This document shows positions 50,045 through 61,503 of a stretch of DNA of 64,000 bases, one piece after another; the stretch's first letter is position 1, and each line of letters begins with the position of its first letter. This stretch comes from Ampelocalamus luodianensis (taxonomy: Eukaryota > Streptophyta > Magnoliopsida > Poales > Poaceae). The stretch is from assembly GCA_036346255.1 (NCBI GenBank), contig CM070635.1, positions 46,217,715 to 46,281,714 of the forward strand, written 5' to 3'. The position numbers were made by a program, and so were the translations under genes. The notes beneath the pieces are model-generated. The model was not told the DNA's origin. It worked only from the letters and a program-made list of their open reading frames with translations, and made no database searches.

Positions 50045-52308
50045 CCCCTAATCCAAACTTGGATCAGTGAGAGCTTTAACTCTTATCAGATCTTGCATCT
50101 CGCCGAACTTCACTCGTGCTAGGGCCTTAGTAAGAATATCTGCCCTCTGTTTTTCGGTTGCAACATGTTTGACGATGATCAGGCCTTCCTCAATACATTT
50201 CCGGATGAAATGAAAGAGAGTATCAGTGTGCTTACTCCTTCCATGAAACACCGGGTTTTTTTTCATCAAGGCTATAGCTGATTTATTATCGACGTAGAGA
50301 GTGATGGGATCATCAGTCAAGCTTATCAGTTCATGCACCAGCCTCTTTAACCAAATACCCTAGCAAGTTGTCGTGGTGGCTGCCATGAACTCATCTTCGC
50401 AGGAGGACATCGCCACACTTCTTTGCTTTTGTGAGCTCCAGGTTATCACGTTGCCATAGAAATAAAACACAACACCAGACGTGCTTCTCCTGTCATCAAC
50501 ATCTCCAGCTAGATTGCTATCACTATAGCCGGTTAGCACTGTTGCCTCCTCTCTTCTTGTATAGACCAACCCATGATCAATGGTTCCAGCAACATACCTC
50601 AAGATATGTTTTAGAGCTTGTTGATGTAACTCGGTTGGTCTCTCCATATACTTGCTTACCACCCCAACCGTGTAGGCAAGATCCGGCCGGGTGTGTGTCA
50701 AGTACCAAAGGCTTTCAACTATGCTTCTGTACATGGTCGCATTCACTGGCACTCCTTCATCCTTTCCAAGCTTCAATTTCGGCTCCATTGGAAAGTTACA
50801 AGGATTACATTCCTTCATGCACGTCTGCTCCAAAATCTTCTTTGCGTAGGAGGCCTATTTGATTGTGACGCGATGCTCCTTTTGCTCTACCTCAAGGCCA
50901 AGATAGTAGTTGAGAAGTCCCAAATAGCTCATATCAAACTCCATCATCTGTTGCTTGAACCTCCTAATCTCCATTGCACTATTGCCGGTGACTATTAAGT
51001 CATTAATGTAGACACCGACAATTAGCACCTCGCCTTCACTGCTGCTCCTGTAGACTGCTTGCTCTTGAGAACACCTATCAAGCCCTATGTTTTTAGGCTT
51101 TTGTCTAGCCGCGTGTTCCACGCCCTGGGTGCTTGATGAAGACCATAGAACGCCTTGTGCAGTCTATACACTTTATACTCCTCATTCTTCTTGACAAAAC
51201 CCTCTGGTTGGCTGACATAGACCTCCTCCATGAGGTCACCATTTAGGAATGCAGACTTCACGTCCAAATGGTGAACCTCCCAGGCCTTATGGACTGCAAG
51301 TGCCAACAACAACCTCACCATTTCAAGCCTGGTCACAGGTGCAAAACCTCCTCAAAATTGACTAGTTGTTGGACATAATCCTTAGCAACCAGTCTTGCCT
51401 TATGCTTGGTGACATTTCCCTCATAATCTTTCTTGACTTTGTATACTCATTTCAAGCCAATGGGTTTGTGCCCACCGACAGCTCTGTCAAGTCCCATGTG
51501 TCGTTCTTCACTACGGCCTCTAATTCCTATTTCATGGATGTCACCCATTTCTCCTCCTTTACAGCTTCACAATAACAAGCTGGCTCATCTTCAGTCACCA
51601 AGTTCAGCTCCTCATCATATTGCACATGCTTAGTTGCTACATAGATGTCATGCAAACTACGATACACAGGAGTTCTTTCATCAGAGGAAGCCGAGCTTGA
51701 GTCACAGTTAGTCGACGAAGTTGCCGCGGTCGACGTGACTGTAGTTGGCGAGGCCACTGTCGGAGAGTGTCGCCGATGTAGATGAGTTCGGTGTAGTCAC
51801 CGAAGACGAGACCGAACGCTACACGCCAACTGGTGATATCACTACGCTTCGGTCCTCAGCTTGTCTGGACTGTCCGGCCATCGCACACAGACTTTCTAGC
51901 GTCCTGGGACGTCATCCTAACCACCTGTTCGGACGTCATCATTAGCCTCCTTTTCTTGCCAGTCGGCCCCTTCGTTTGATACACCAGCATGTTTGCTCAA
52001 CAGTAAAGCTTACAAATGTTTGAGTACTAGTATTTGAGTTAGTGTTCCACTGCCACTCCTCTTGTTCATCAAACACCACGTCCCAACTGACATGGATTTT
52101 CTTTCTTCTAGGGTCAAACAACTGATATGCCTTGCTATCAGGTTTTGTTCCCAGATATATCATTGGGGTGCTTCAGTCGTCTAGCTTCCTTGTATGCACA
52201 TTCAGCACTTTTGCATGGGCAATGCAGCCAAAAATCCTCAGATGCTCGAGATGTGGTTTGTTCCCCGTCCACGCCTCATATGGAGTCATGTCTGCCACTG
52301 CTTTGGTT
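50045..52308 (-). pseudogene. copia pol: end of integrase, reverse transcriptase, RNase H
   Basis: From right to left: integrase C-terminus (MTPYEAWTG near 52290, then HLRIFGCIAH and KAYQLFDPRRKKIHVS), a linker with EAVKEEKWVTSMK at 51535, and the reverse transcriptase (VHHLDVKSAFLNGDLMEEVY at about 51280, and VGVYINDLIVTGN near 51030, where YVDD-type active-site residues read as YIND). RNase H motifs follow (GYSDSNLAGDVDDRRSTSG at about 50520 and LYVDNKSAIALMKK at about 50300). Stops and frameshifts break it into at least six frames. Confidence 0.85.
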
Positions 52309-52313
52309 GTTGC

Positions 52314-53635
52314 TGTTGGAGATATGCCCTAGAGGCAATCATATTGATGATGATATTTCGTTGTATCCATGATTTAATAAATGTTCCTTGAATATTACCT
52401 TTGTGTTGATTAACAAGTATGTGACTTGTTTGTGAAACTCTTTACTTGTATGGTTATTCTAAAGTTGTCCCTAGTCGGAGTTCATGTGAGGACACACGTG
52501 AATGATGGATTAGCACATGTATCGGTTGGTGACCATATTTCACAGGTCATAGACATGGAGATGTCAAACCAATAATGTGGACACATGTTTAGAACATGGG
52601 GTTGGACCGACCCAACATGAGATATAGTAATTATTCTTATGGTTCTCTCTACACAATGTGTACGCCTTGTTCTTAGACCTGAGATTGTCGCATGTACTTG
52701 AGATGTGAATCGACCTACTTAGGGGCTATCAAACGCTACTCCGTAACTGGGTAGTTATAAAGGTAGCTTTTGGGTTTGTCATGAAGCATGTCGCCAGTGC
52801 ATGGTCGGTCGAGATGGGATTTCCCCTCTCTACGAGAGAGATATCATTGGCCCTCGAGTGATCGGATCCAAATGCATGGCCATGCTACTTAAGGTTAAGA
52901 GTTAACCTAGTAAGGGATTCCGATCACGGGATCGAGAAAGAGTGGTCGCTTGGGCTCGACCGAATATCGTGAGGCAAAGGGATTGGCATGTACATAACGT
53001 TGTGATGGTTCGTCCGATATGATCTTTGTGTATGTTTAGGAGTTGACACGTCTTGCTAGAGGCCGCTACCAACTATTGATCAAGTATGTGTACTCGCGTC
53101 ATGTCTAAACATACGTGAACCATAGGTCACACACTTATGGTCGAAGCCTAATTCGGATTGGATCCGAATTAGATCGGGCATTGAGTCCTAATAGGCCTCT
53201 ATTCGTAGAAGCCCATTGTAAGGGCGTCTATAAAAGGAGAGGCGAGGGCACACGGATGAGAGATGAGTTTTTCGTGACATCCTCAAACCACGCCGCCACC
53301 CTCCCACGCCCTAGTCGCCGCGCGGATCTAGTAGTCCGCGTCGCGCGCTTCCTCCGTGCACGTGTGGATACCTTTGAAGGCGCCGCATCGTGGCGTTGGG
53401 ACGAACCGCAAGAAAGGAGTTGTACGTGGGCGCCACGACGAGGACGAGGAAGTAGTACGACTACTGCCCGACGTCATCGCATCAATCGAGTACGACTACA
53501 CCGCCCGACGTCTTTGCATCAACTTCCGCACTGCGCGTCTAGTGGTAAGACCGTGATCTATAATCGCAGTGATCTTGGTTTACAGGTAGATTTTTTTTTT
53601 AATTTGCGCTAGTGTAGCCTACCCGTTGCCCTCCA
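52314..53635 (+). mobile_element. Angela/BARE-like solo LTR inserted in the copia integrase
   Basis: Starts TGTTGGAGATATGCCCTAGA, the typical start of Angela/BARE/RIRE1 LTRs, and ends CCCTCCA. The 5 bp duplication GTTGC flanks it (52309-52313 and 53636-53640). Removing it restores an open integrase frame (LLNHA|TTKAVADMTPYEAW). A TATA box (TATAAAAG, 53229-53236) is in plus orientation, opposite to the host element. No internal domain remains. Confidence 0.88.
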
Positions 53636-53640
53636 GTTGC

Positions 53641-54724
53641 ATGGTTCAGCAAATAGATAGAGTGTTTAACGGCCTCACCCCAAAATTCTGTTGGCATTCT
53701 CTTGGACTTGAGCAAGCTTTTTGCCATTGCTAGAACAGTTCGGTTTCTACGCTCCACAACTCCATTCTGCCGCGGGGTATATGGCATTGTAAAAAAAATC
53801 TCTTCACACCTTCTTTTTCACAGTATCTCTCAAACTCCTTTGAACTTGTCCCCACGATCTGTCCGGGGTGCTTTCACCACATACTCACACTCCTTTTGGA
53901 TTGCAGCCTTGAACTTCACAAAGGCACCAAATGCCTCACCCTTTCCTTTTAACATAAACACCCACATCATCCTGCTATGATCATCCACAACTAATAGGAA
54001 GTACTTGTTACCTGCTGTTGTGTGGGGTGTGATAGGGCCACAAAAATCAGCGTGCAACAGTTGCAATGCTTTATGAGCCCTGAAGTTTGCATATGCTAAA
54101 AATGGATTCCTTGATTGCTTGGCCACCAGACAACCAGTGCACAGCTGTGTAGGATGCACAATACTAGGCAACCCATGCACCATACCCTTGTCGGACATCA
54201 ACTTCAAGGCTTGGAAGTTTTATGGCCAAGCCGTGCATGTCATAACCAAGCTGGTTCTTCAATATTTGCCATCAGGCGAATGGGTTTGCATGTGTCCAAC
54301 AACACCTTGTACAACCTGTTACAAGACCTTCTGACTTTCGCAACCAAATGACCACTGCTATCATACAAGTATAGATATGCTAGATGTATGATAGTTTTGC
54401 ATCCTCCTTTAGATAATTGACCAAGGCTAATTATGTTGTTGCATAGACTAGGTATGTAATATACCTCCAATAGGAGCCTCTGTTCTCCGTTCTTGCACTG
54501 CAACAACACGAGCCTTTACCTTTAATTTGAACAGTGGACCCATCTCCAGATCTCACTTGTCCCACAATGTTTTCATCAAGAACTTGTTCTTCTGTCCGGT
54601 CATATGATTGCTCGCCCCATTGTCTAGGTACCAGATACTAGACTCGATCACAACCTCGTCTTCATTCTTGTGCATCTTCGGTGTAATTTTCTCCTCGTTG
54701 AGCATGACAACGTCTAGCGCCCCG
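53641..54724 (-). pseudogene. copia protease end, GAG pre-integrase and integrase core
   Basis: On the minus strand: SSIWYLDNGASNHMTG near 54640 (aspartic protease end region), YYIPSLCNNIISLGQL at about 54460, the pre-integrase motif TQLCTGCLVAKQSRNPF at about 54140, the integrase core LLHADFCGPITP and VDDHSRMMWVFML, and KAPRTDRGDKF with the second acidic residue. Then MPYTPRQNGVVERRNRTV at 53787. Several frame changes make it non-functional. Confidence 0.85.
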
Positions 54725-57700
54725 TGTCATTACCCCAGGGGTAATCACACTTAGGCATACGGATTACTATTCATCTGCACGGTAAAACACCATTCCAACG
54801 AATAGTAAGCCTTACCAGAATTAGCGTAGCAGAACAATAAAATAGAAACTGTACCTTTTATTCCAGTTAGCCACGTAAGGCTATGGTTCTTACATAGTAA
54901 TTATAAATGGTACAATGGGATTAAATCCCTTCGTCTGCCTTTCTTTACTCCATCGATCTTCAATTCGTCCCCAGCGCCGAGTCGGCTACCCATCTCACCC
55001 TGGTTCTCAAAGTCAACGCCCTCGCCTCGTGCGGTTTCATCAGTACCTACAAGTCCTTCGTCCAACACGGAATAGTTCCCGGCCGGACTAGGATCTACAA
55101 AGGAGAATTCTAACAAGGTTGAGTACAAATTAATGTACTCAAAGAAGCATTAATAGCAAAATGCACTTGTATGACTCATCTCTGCACTTTCTTCATTTTC
55201 TAACTCATCTCGATTCAAAATACATAACTCTTTAAAACAATAGGTGGCAAATTTTAATTCGTAAAAGACTACTAGTCACTCTGAGAGAAGAAAGACCCTA
55301 GCGGTTCCGTGAGACTCCAATCCGGAGACCGCATGAATTCATGATTTGATATAGCATGCGCAGACTTGTACCACTTTACCCATAACTATTCGAGCTCTAT
55401 ATGAGCTAGGTCCATCGCATTTCCTTTGATGCGACTTGAGTTCGTAATACGTAACGCTTTCCAGACACGTGATTAATTTCTCCACCTATTACCTCCGTCG
55501 GTCTTGACACGCCACCACCGAAGTTCGTAAGGTTGGTTGGGCGCCATCCTCTCTGCACCCAACACTCCACCTAGCGCTATAGCGCCGCCTCACATAACAC
55601 ACGCACACATATATACTTACCCGTTGTGGAGAGCATAATTACATAATCTGGTAGCATTTTCTGCTCATCGAAATGAGAGAATGGTTGGTACTCAGATACG
55701 GCTTCTGACCGAGTAAGAGTGTTGTTGGTCCTTATATAATAACCATATGTAAAGGGGTCCCACCTCTTGCCCTCTCTCATCCTTGCCACGGGCCCCCTTT
55801 ACCAGCCATAGTATTACATCATCTTTCATCTCATTCTTTAGTCATCATATCATTCCTTTCTTTCCCCATCATCTTCATTTAAATGTTTTGAGTTTTGAGA
55901 AATAGTTTTGATGCAATATTGTATATGATATAGTAAATACAGTTTACAGTTAAAAATAGCTAGATTCATGTTCAAGAGGATCGCTTGCCTTCAGAATTGT
56001 AGAAATGATGTATGATTTAAATTGGTATCAGCTACTCCTGTTGGTGCTGGTTCGTCTTCTGAGTAGCAATCGGCAACACGAATAATAATACAAGTAAATA
56101 TGTAGCTGATTTTGAGTGGTATGATAGATACATAAGTTAGTGACTCCTAATTGTTAGCACAATTTACTCTACACAAAACTTTTTGGGATCTCTACTAATT
56201 TAGCTCTTCCCAAAATAGTCACTTTACTATTCAAGTGCACTAAAATCGAACACCCGAAGTTCCCGTTCAACGAAACAAACTAACAGGATTAAATAGCCCG
56301 AACTACCTGACTAAATACCAGTGACGCGCAAGATTGCTACACAAGCTAAATATTCTATTAATAACAGAATTAGTTACTACTCGACCTATCTGGCAATTTT
56401 AATTCACCCACTAATGGCAAGTTGGTTAATTCGACAAGACGCAAGTTGAAATATTTAGCGACAAGACTTAACAAATAACAACTATACAATTAACCACTCA
56501 CTAAAAATAGCCATTAATCTCAACAAATAATTACAATCTATTCAAAATCCAAATATTTCCCTAACCCTAAAGTTCTAATCCTAATCTCTAATCTTACCCC
56601 TAATCCTACCCTAACCTCTCCCTCTTTTCTCCCTAACCCTAATCTCCCTCTCTCTCTCTCTCCTTACCCGGCCGACTCAACCCACACACGCACACCACTC
56701 CCAACTCTTCCCCAAACCTCCTCTTCCTCTCACCACTGCAGCCGACGCCGCGCTGCTTCCTCGCCACCGCGCTTATCGCTTCCCGCGGCTTCTCCGGCCA
56801 CGGCTCCTGGTGCCGCCTCCTCTCGGCTCGGCTCGCCTGCTCATTGCTCCTCCTAGTTGCGCCTTTCTTCTCTCTCTGCTGCCGCTTCCCTCGCCGGCCG
56901 ACCGGCCATGTCCCACCGCTTTTCGCCGGCACCCGGGCCGCCGGTGCTCCTCGCTCACCCCGCCCGGGCTCCTGCGGCTCCTCCTGTGCCGCCGCCGCCC
57001 TCGCTCCTCGCGGTCCTCGGCGCGGCCGAAGGCGCCGCCGCGCTCGCCCGCTCCTGTGCTCCTAACGTCGTCGGTCCGGTGGCTTAGCCGCCCCGCCTCG
57101 CCGCCGCCCCGCCTCTCCTGCGCCTACACTTCCCCCTCTCCTAACCTCCCCTTTCTATATACTTGCTATCATGCTTTTGCTTTACTGATGCACTGGATTC
57201 ACTTTTGAAGTTAGATGGTTGATGCATGACGGATGCCCTCGGATGGGGGGTGCTGCTAAAGCCTTGCTCTGAGGTATTCACCCCCCTATCTTCTCTAACC
57301 CAGACCCTCCCCTTGCTCTGTGATGAACCCTGATGCTCTGAGAGCTGTGGTGCTATTGATGATGCATGATGGCTATGTGAATGATGAATGTGTATGTGTG
57401 CATACTGAGGTGCTACTGGGGATTACCTCTGGTTGGGTTCTGGGATTGGGGGAATAGGGTAGCAGTGTCGGCCTCGTGCTGGTGCTCTTCTCAGCTCCTT
57501 GCTGCCTTGATGCCTGGTGATGGCTTGGTCGCCACCTCTCGGCTCCTTGCTCGTTGCCTCGCGGCTCTGGTCGCTTTTGGTCTTCCCCGCTCTTAGCCCT
57601 TCTCCATCAGTGGCTCCTTGGGGTGATGAGGGTGCTGGCTTTGGATGACAGTGGGTGGCATGTGAACCTTGCTGGCTTACCTTGTGCTTGTGCTTGTGTG

Positions 57701-59218
57701 AGATTCTGGGAAGAAGGGAGTGGGAGGCTTGTCCAGGGGGGAGGGCTTCGGCTGTCCTTATCTGATGGCTGTGCATTCCCTTATCTACCAGGCTTCTATT
57801 CCTTTCTTACCAAGACCCTATCCCTTTGCTTGAGCTCGATATTTCCTAGCCTTACCGGTTCCCGCTCCCGGTTTGGGTGTTGTCCGTGGTGCTTGACTCC
57901 TTGGTCTTGCCTTGTGCTATCTTGACTTCTTTGCTTTACCGTGGATGAAATGGTGCAAGGTGATTGGCTTGACTGGGAAAAACTTATGGGGTCGGGTGTG
58001 GGTGGGCATTGGCGCGCCGAGTGGCACTCTCCTGTGCTTGATACTTTGGCTGGCTTGGTCTCTTGCCAGGCTAATGACCACTATGCCCCTTGCCCTTATC
58101 CTCAATGCTCTCTTGTGCCTGATATTTCGGGGTTGGTCTTTGCTGGTGTTCTGTGAGGCTTGGTGAGGGTGGCAGTAAGGGGATGAATGTTATGCAAGGG
58201 GAGTGGCTCGGCTGGGGCTTGTCCTCTGCCCTTATCTCTACTACTCTCTCCATTCCCTGAGCAAGATATATATATACTGGGGGCTGCTCTGACTGGCTTG
58301 TGAAGAAATGATGGTTTGTGGGAATTGTGACCAAGGGGGAAATGAACCTAATGGGGCTGGTTCTAATCCCTCTGGCTCTCACATTCTACTGTTGGTGGGG
58401 TAATGCTGATGGACCTCCGGTTCAGATGAAGCTTCTCATCATTGTTGGCTTATGGACCTTGGGTCCAAACGTGGGCTTTGGATTGGTTTTCGGATATTCT
58501 GCTAAGGTAGGTCGGTAAAATGTGGGTGTCGGTTTTAATATTGCCGGATGATGAGGTCCACATAAGTGACAGGTATCGAAGGACCTCCGGTGGTCAGGAT
58601 ATCTTGGCAATCAAGGAGCCGACTAACTCCGGTTGGTCTGGGTATCTTGATGGTCAAGGGACCGACTACTCAGGTTGCTCCGAGTACTCAGCTGCACTTC
58701 GGGAGACTGACGGCAATCTTCACTTTACTAATACTGTGGCTTGCTTCTGTCTCACCATACTGGCGGAGAGTGGTATGCATGCAGGTTTCTTGGATGACAA
58801 GGACGACATCGAGGTTTGATGGTTCGGCGATCGAAGAACAAGGATACAAGGAGGGCTCGGCGATATGCAATGCAGAATGTACTCTTTTTATTGCTTTGAA
58901 AACCAATCTAAGTTGTAACTATTTAAACAACACTAGATGATATGAGATGATGATGCACTTCTATTGAAATGCTTACAAATGACTTAAATATCTAATGCAA
59001 ATGGAATGTGCAATCTAATTATGATTGATGCTACTGTGCACTGATAAATGCAATGATGCGCTGCTCACAAAACGAAACCCACTAAACCAATGCTGACGAC
59101 AAACTAGAAGCTTAACGACGATCGCAAAACTACCGTTAGCTTACTGCTAAGCCGAGATTAATTACCGCTAAACACTGATTACAAAAAAAAAGATTAGCTA
59201 ATTACACGGGTTATCACA
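54725..59218. mobile_element. 4.5 kb solo LTR nested in the copia gag-protease junction
   Basis: Starts TGTCATTACCCC and ends GGGTTATCACA, which are inverted matches of each other (TGTSATWACCC). The flanks CCCCG (left) and CAACG (right) are a weakened 5 bp duplication. Closing the gap joins KTRA and LDVVMLNEEK of the copia polyprotein in frame. No internal retroviral genes are found. A CT- and GC-rich interior (56640-57120) is flanked by AT-rich parts, similar in layout to the 5.3 kb solo LTR. The many open frames at 56.6-58.9 kb overlap and have no domains. A gypsy-type origin is inferred. Confidence 0.7.
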
Positions 59219-61009
59219 CAACGGCTCGTGTTTTTACAACACACGATGCCATGAGGAGTGCAGGCTCCTCATCCTCCTGTCCTTGGGTGAGATTAGCTTC
59301 ATGCTCAACTTTCTTGTTATGACATTCAGATGCGTAATGGCTGACGTTTTGACATTTGAAGCACTTGATGTGGGACTTTTCACAGCTAGGCACGCCACTG
59401 CGCCTGCTTCTTCCACCATGACCGGAGTTGCTGCCACGACCGCTTCTGCCTCGACCGCGTCCTCTGCCACGCGTGCATCTGCACCCTCACCCTTGGTCAC
59501 CCTAAGATGACAACTCCTCCTTACGTGTGTTTTTACCATCTCCCTTCGCTTCTTCCTTTAAAAACAATGCCTACTCTTGGCGCAATTGACAACCCTTCAG
59601 TTGTTCTTCATGAGCCTTGAGTGACCCATAACCTTCATGTTCCCAAGATTACCAGAGTACTCAAGTGTGGTCACTATCGGCAAGAACTTCTCCGAAAACA
59701 ACCCAGAGATACTTTTCACCGCCACGGACTCATCCAAATTATCGTTGAGGACTCTGATTTGGTTGACGAGGCTGTTCAGCTTGCTGGCGATGTCATCCAC
59801 CGTCTGCGCATCGTCCATCTGCAGATTCTTGAACTCGCACCGGAGTGTCCACAGCCACACTTCCTTCACGCGCCCACACCTTCATGTGTGGTACAAAGTG
59901 TATTCCATGCCTCGCGTGCTGTCTCCTTCCCCACAAGTGTATTCCATGCATGGCCTGGTAGATTACCGTGAGCGCCATTTGATCTACCTTCTCCTCCACC
60001 CCATCATCCTTTATCTTCGGGTTGACTGCCGCCCATACTCCCTGAGCATACATATTCACCTAGGGGTGTAAACGGTCGAATTCGAATCGGATATTGGTCA
60101 AACCATATTCGTTTCCATATAACTTTAGTCGGATTCGAATGTTAATCGGATGTACACCGAATTCGAATTCGAATCGGATGTGCACCGAATACAAATTCGA
60201 ATCGGATTTTGGACTCAATTCGATCGAATTCGAATGCCTTTCATATTTAACAACAAATTGAAAGGCTTTTTATGGAGCATTGCAATTGTATCATGGGAGC
60301 TAATAAAACGTATCACTAGATGACTATAACTATTTGAGGCAATGTTTCATGAGAGCAACATTATAGTACCACCACTAATCCAATCGTGTGGTGATTAATT
60401 GATGACATAACAAGAGGGCATAATATATGTTAGTTCTGCATGCACCATCCAGTTCCAAAATAACAACACACGCGCACACGCGCCTCCACGGTCTGTTTTG
60501 CGCTTATTGGGCCACATCGATCGCACCGAGTGGCCCCAGCGTAAAGGCACATCGCTCTAGCTAGCCCACACTCCACCATAAGAGGACACGATCCACTCGA
60601 GACATGGTACAGCCACACCGGCAATCAACCATTTTGGGAGTACCGGACGAGTGTTATTAAGTCGGAAATCATTCGGATATTCGAATTCGAATATGACAGG
60701 GTGTGACATACCGTATTCGAATTCGATTAAGTATTCGGATGCTAAAATTCGTACCAGATAAGGATTTTATCGAATTCGGATGTCGGATATTTCGGATTAT
60801 CCGTTACCAACTTGCACCCCTATATTCACCTTTATCTTCATTACCCACACCGGGTAATTATCTTTGGACAATAGGGGATACTGGAGAGACACCGATCCCT
60901 CCTTTGCCGGAGCCTTTGATGATTCCTCATCGCGGGTGATGCCGCTATTCGTTGGAGGCATCGTGTTCTTTAGTCGGTGCAATCAAGTGAGCCGAGTTCT
61001 GATACCAAA
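59219..61009 (-). pseudogene. copia gag remnants
   Basis: On the minus strand: LQYPLLSKDNYPVWVMKIKV near 60890, the start of copia gag; then YAQGVWAAVNPKIKDDGVEE after the nested insert, QTVDDIASKLNSLVNQIRVL at about 59790, and a damaged zinc-knuckle region near 59370 (KCQNVSHYASEC-like spacing in a shifted frame) followed by the acidic ALLMASCVV stretch. Frames are broken. Confidence 0.8.
60062..60821. mobile_element. 760 bp inverted-repeat DNA transposon nested in gag
   Basis: The ends AGGGGTGTAAACGG and, inverted, AGGGGTGCAAGTTGG match, and ATATTCACCT flanks both sides (60052-60061 and 60822-60831), a 10 bp direct repeat. Subterminal regions are full of TTCGAATTCGAATCGGAT-like words on both sides. 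No transposase. A target of 8-10 bp leaves hAT and Mutator-like origins open. Confidence 0.85.
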
Positions 61010-61371
61010 TGTTGGCCTAGAGACTCAGTATTGCTCTCAAGATCACGGTGGACACACGCACACGGTGGTTTTCTATCTCGCTAGAGAATAAAATGAGAGA
61101 CTAGCTGTCTGCGACGCTAACTGCTTTGCATCATTTCTGCGCTTTATTTTCCCTTGTTATTTCTGCATGTGTTTACTGCTAATACATAAGCAAAGACTCA
61201 ACAAACTCCTGGATCTATGCCACACCACATCGTCCCTCTAACTATGCCCTGCATGCGCTACTACTACCATACGACTAGAAAAACAGAAACAAACAGATAT
61301 ATGGACGTGGACTCTAAGATTATCATAGAGAGCGGCCGCAACAAATGACCAAGTCTTGATTAGACCTTTCA
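61010..61371 (-). repeat. 5' LTR of the nested copia element
   Basis: 362 bp, partner of 49678-50038. The primer binding site is directly inside at 60994-61009. Confidence 0.93.
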
Positions 61372-61503
61372 GCAAGTTGGCATCAGGCATCACATGAGTC
61401 ACCGTGCTACGAATATATATCAATACAAACTATTCTTCAGTATCTCTACCTTAATTAAGATCATCGACCAATAGCCTGGCTAGTTAATGCTTAGCCTGGC
61501 TAG

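Larger units (their letters stand above)
49678..61371 (-). mobile_element. Ty1/copia retrotransposon carrying three nested insertions
   Basis: LTRs at 49678-50038 (361 bp) and 61010-61371 (362 bp) share TGTTGGCC starts and TTTCA ends, and the element is flanked by GCAAG on both sides (49673-49677 and 61372-61376). Inside the right LTR lies TTTGGTATCAGAACTC on the minus strand, an initiator Met-tRNA primer site. A purine tract (TTAGGGGGGTGAA on minus) abuts the left LTR. The element therefore reads right to left: gag near 60.9-59.2 kb, protease and integrase at 54.7-52.0 kb, reverse transcriptase and RNase H at 51.8-50.0 kb. Three later insertions (60062-60821, 54725-59218, 52314-53635) expand it from about 5.1 kb. 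The LTRs differ at about 35 sites by eye, so the insertion is old. Confidence 0.93.

Noticed and set aside
56639..58940. Many open frames of 60-130 codons on both strands
   Set aside because: They overlap each other inside the 4.5 kb solo LTR, and none matches retroelement or host proteins that I know.
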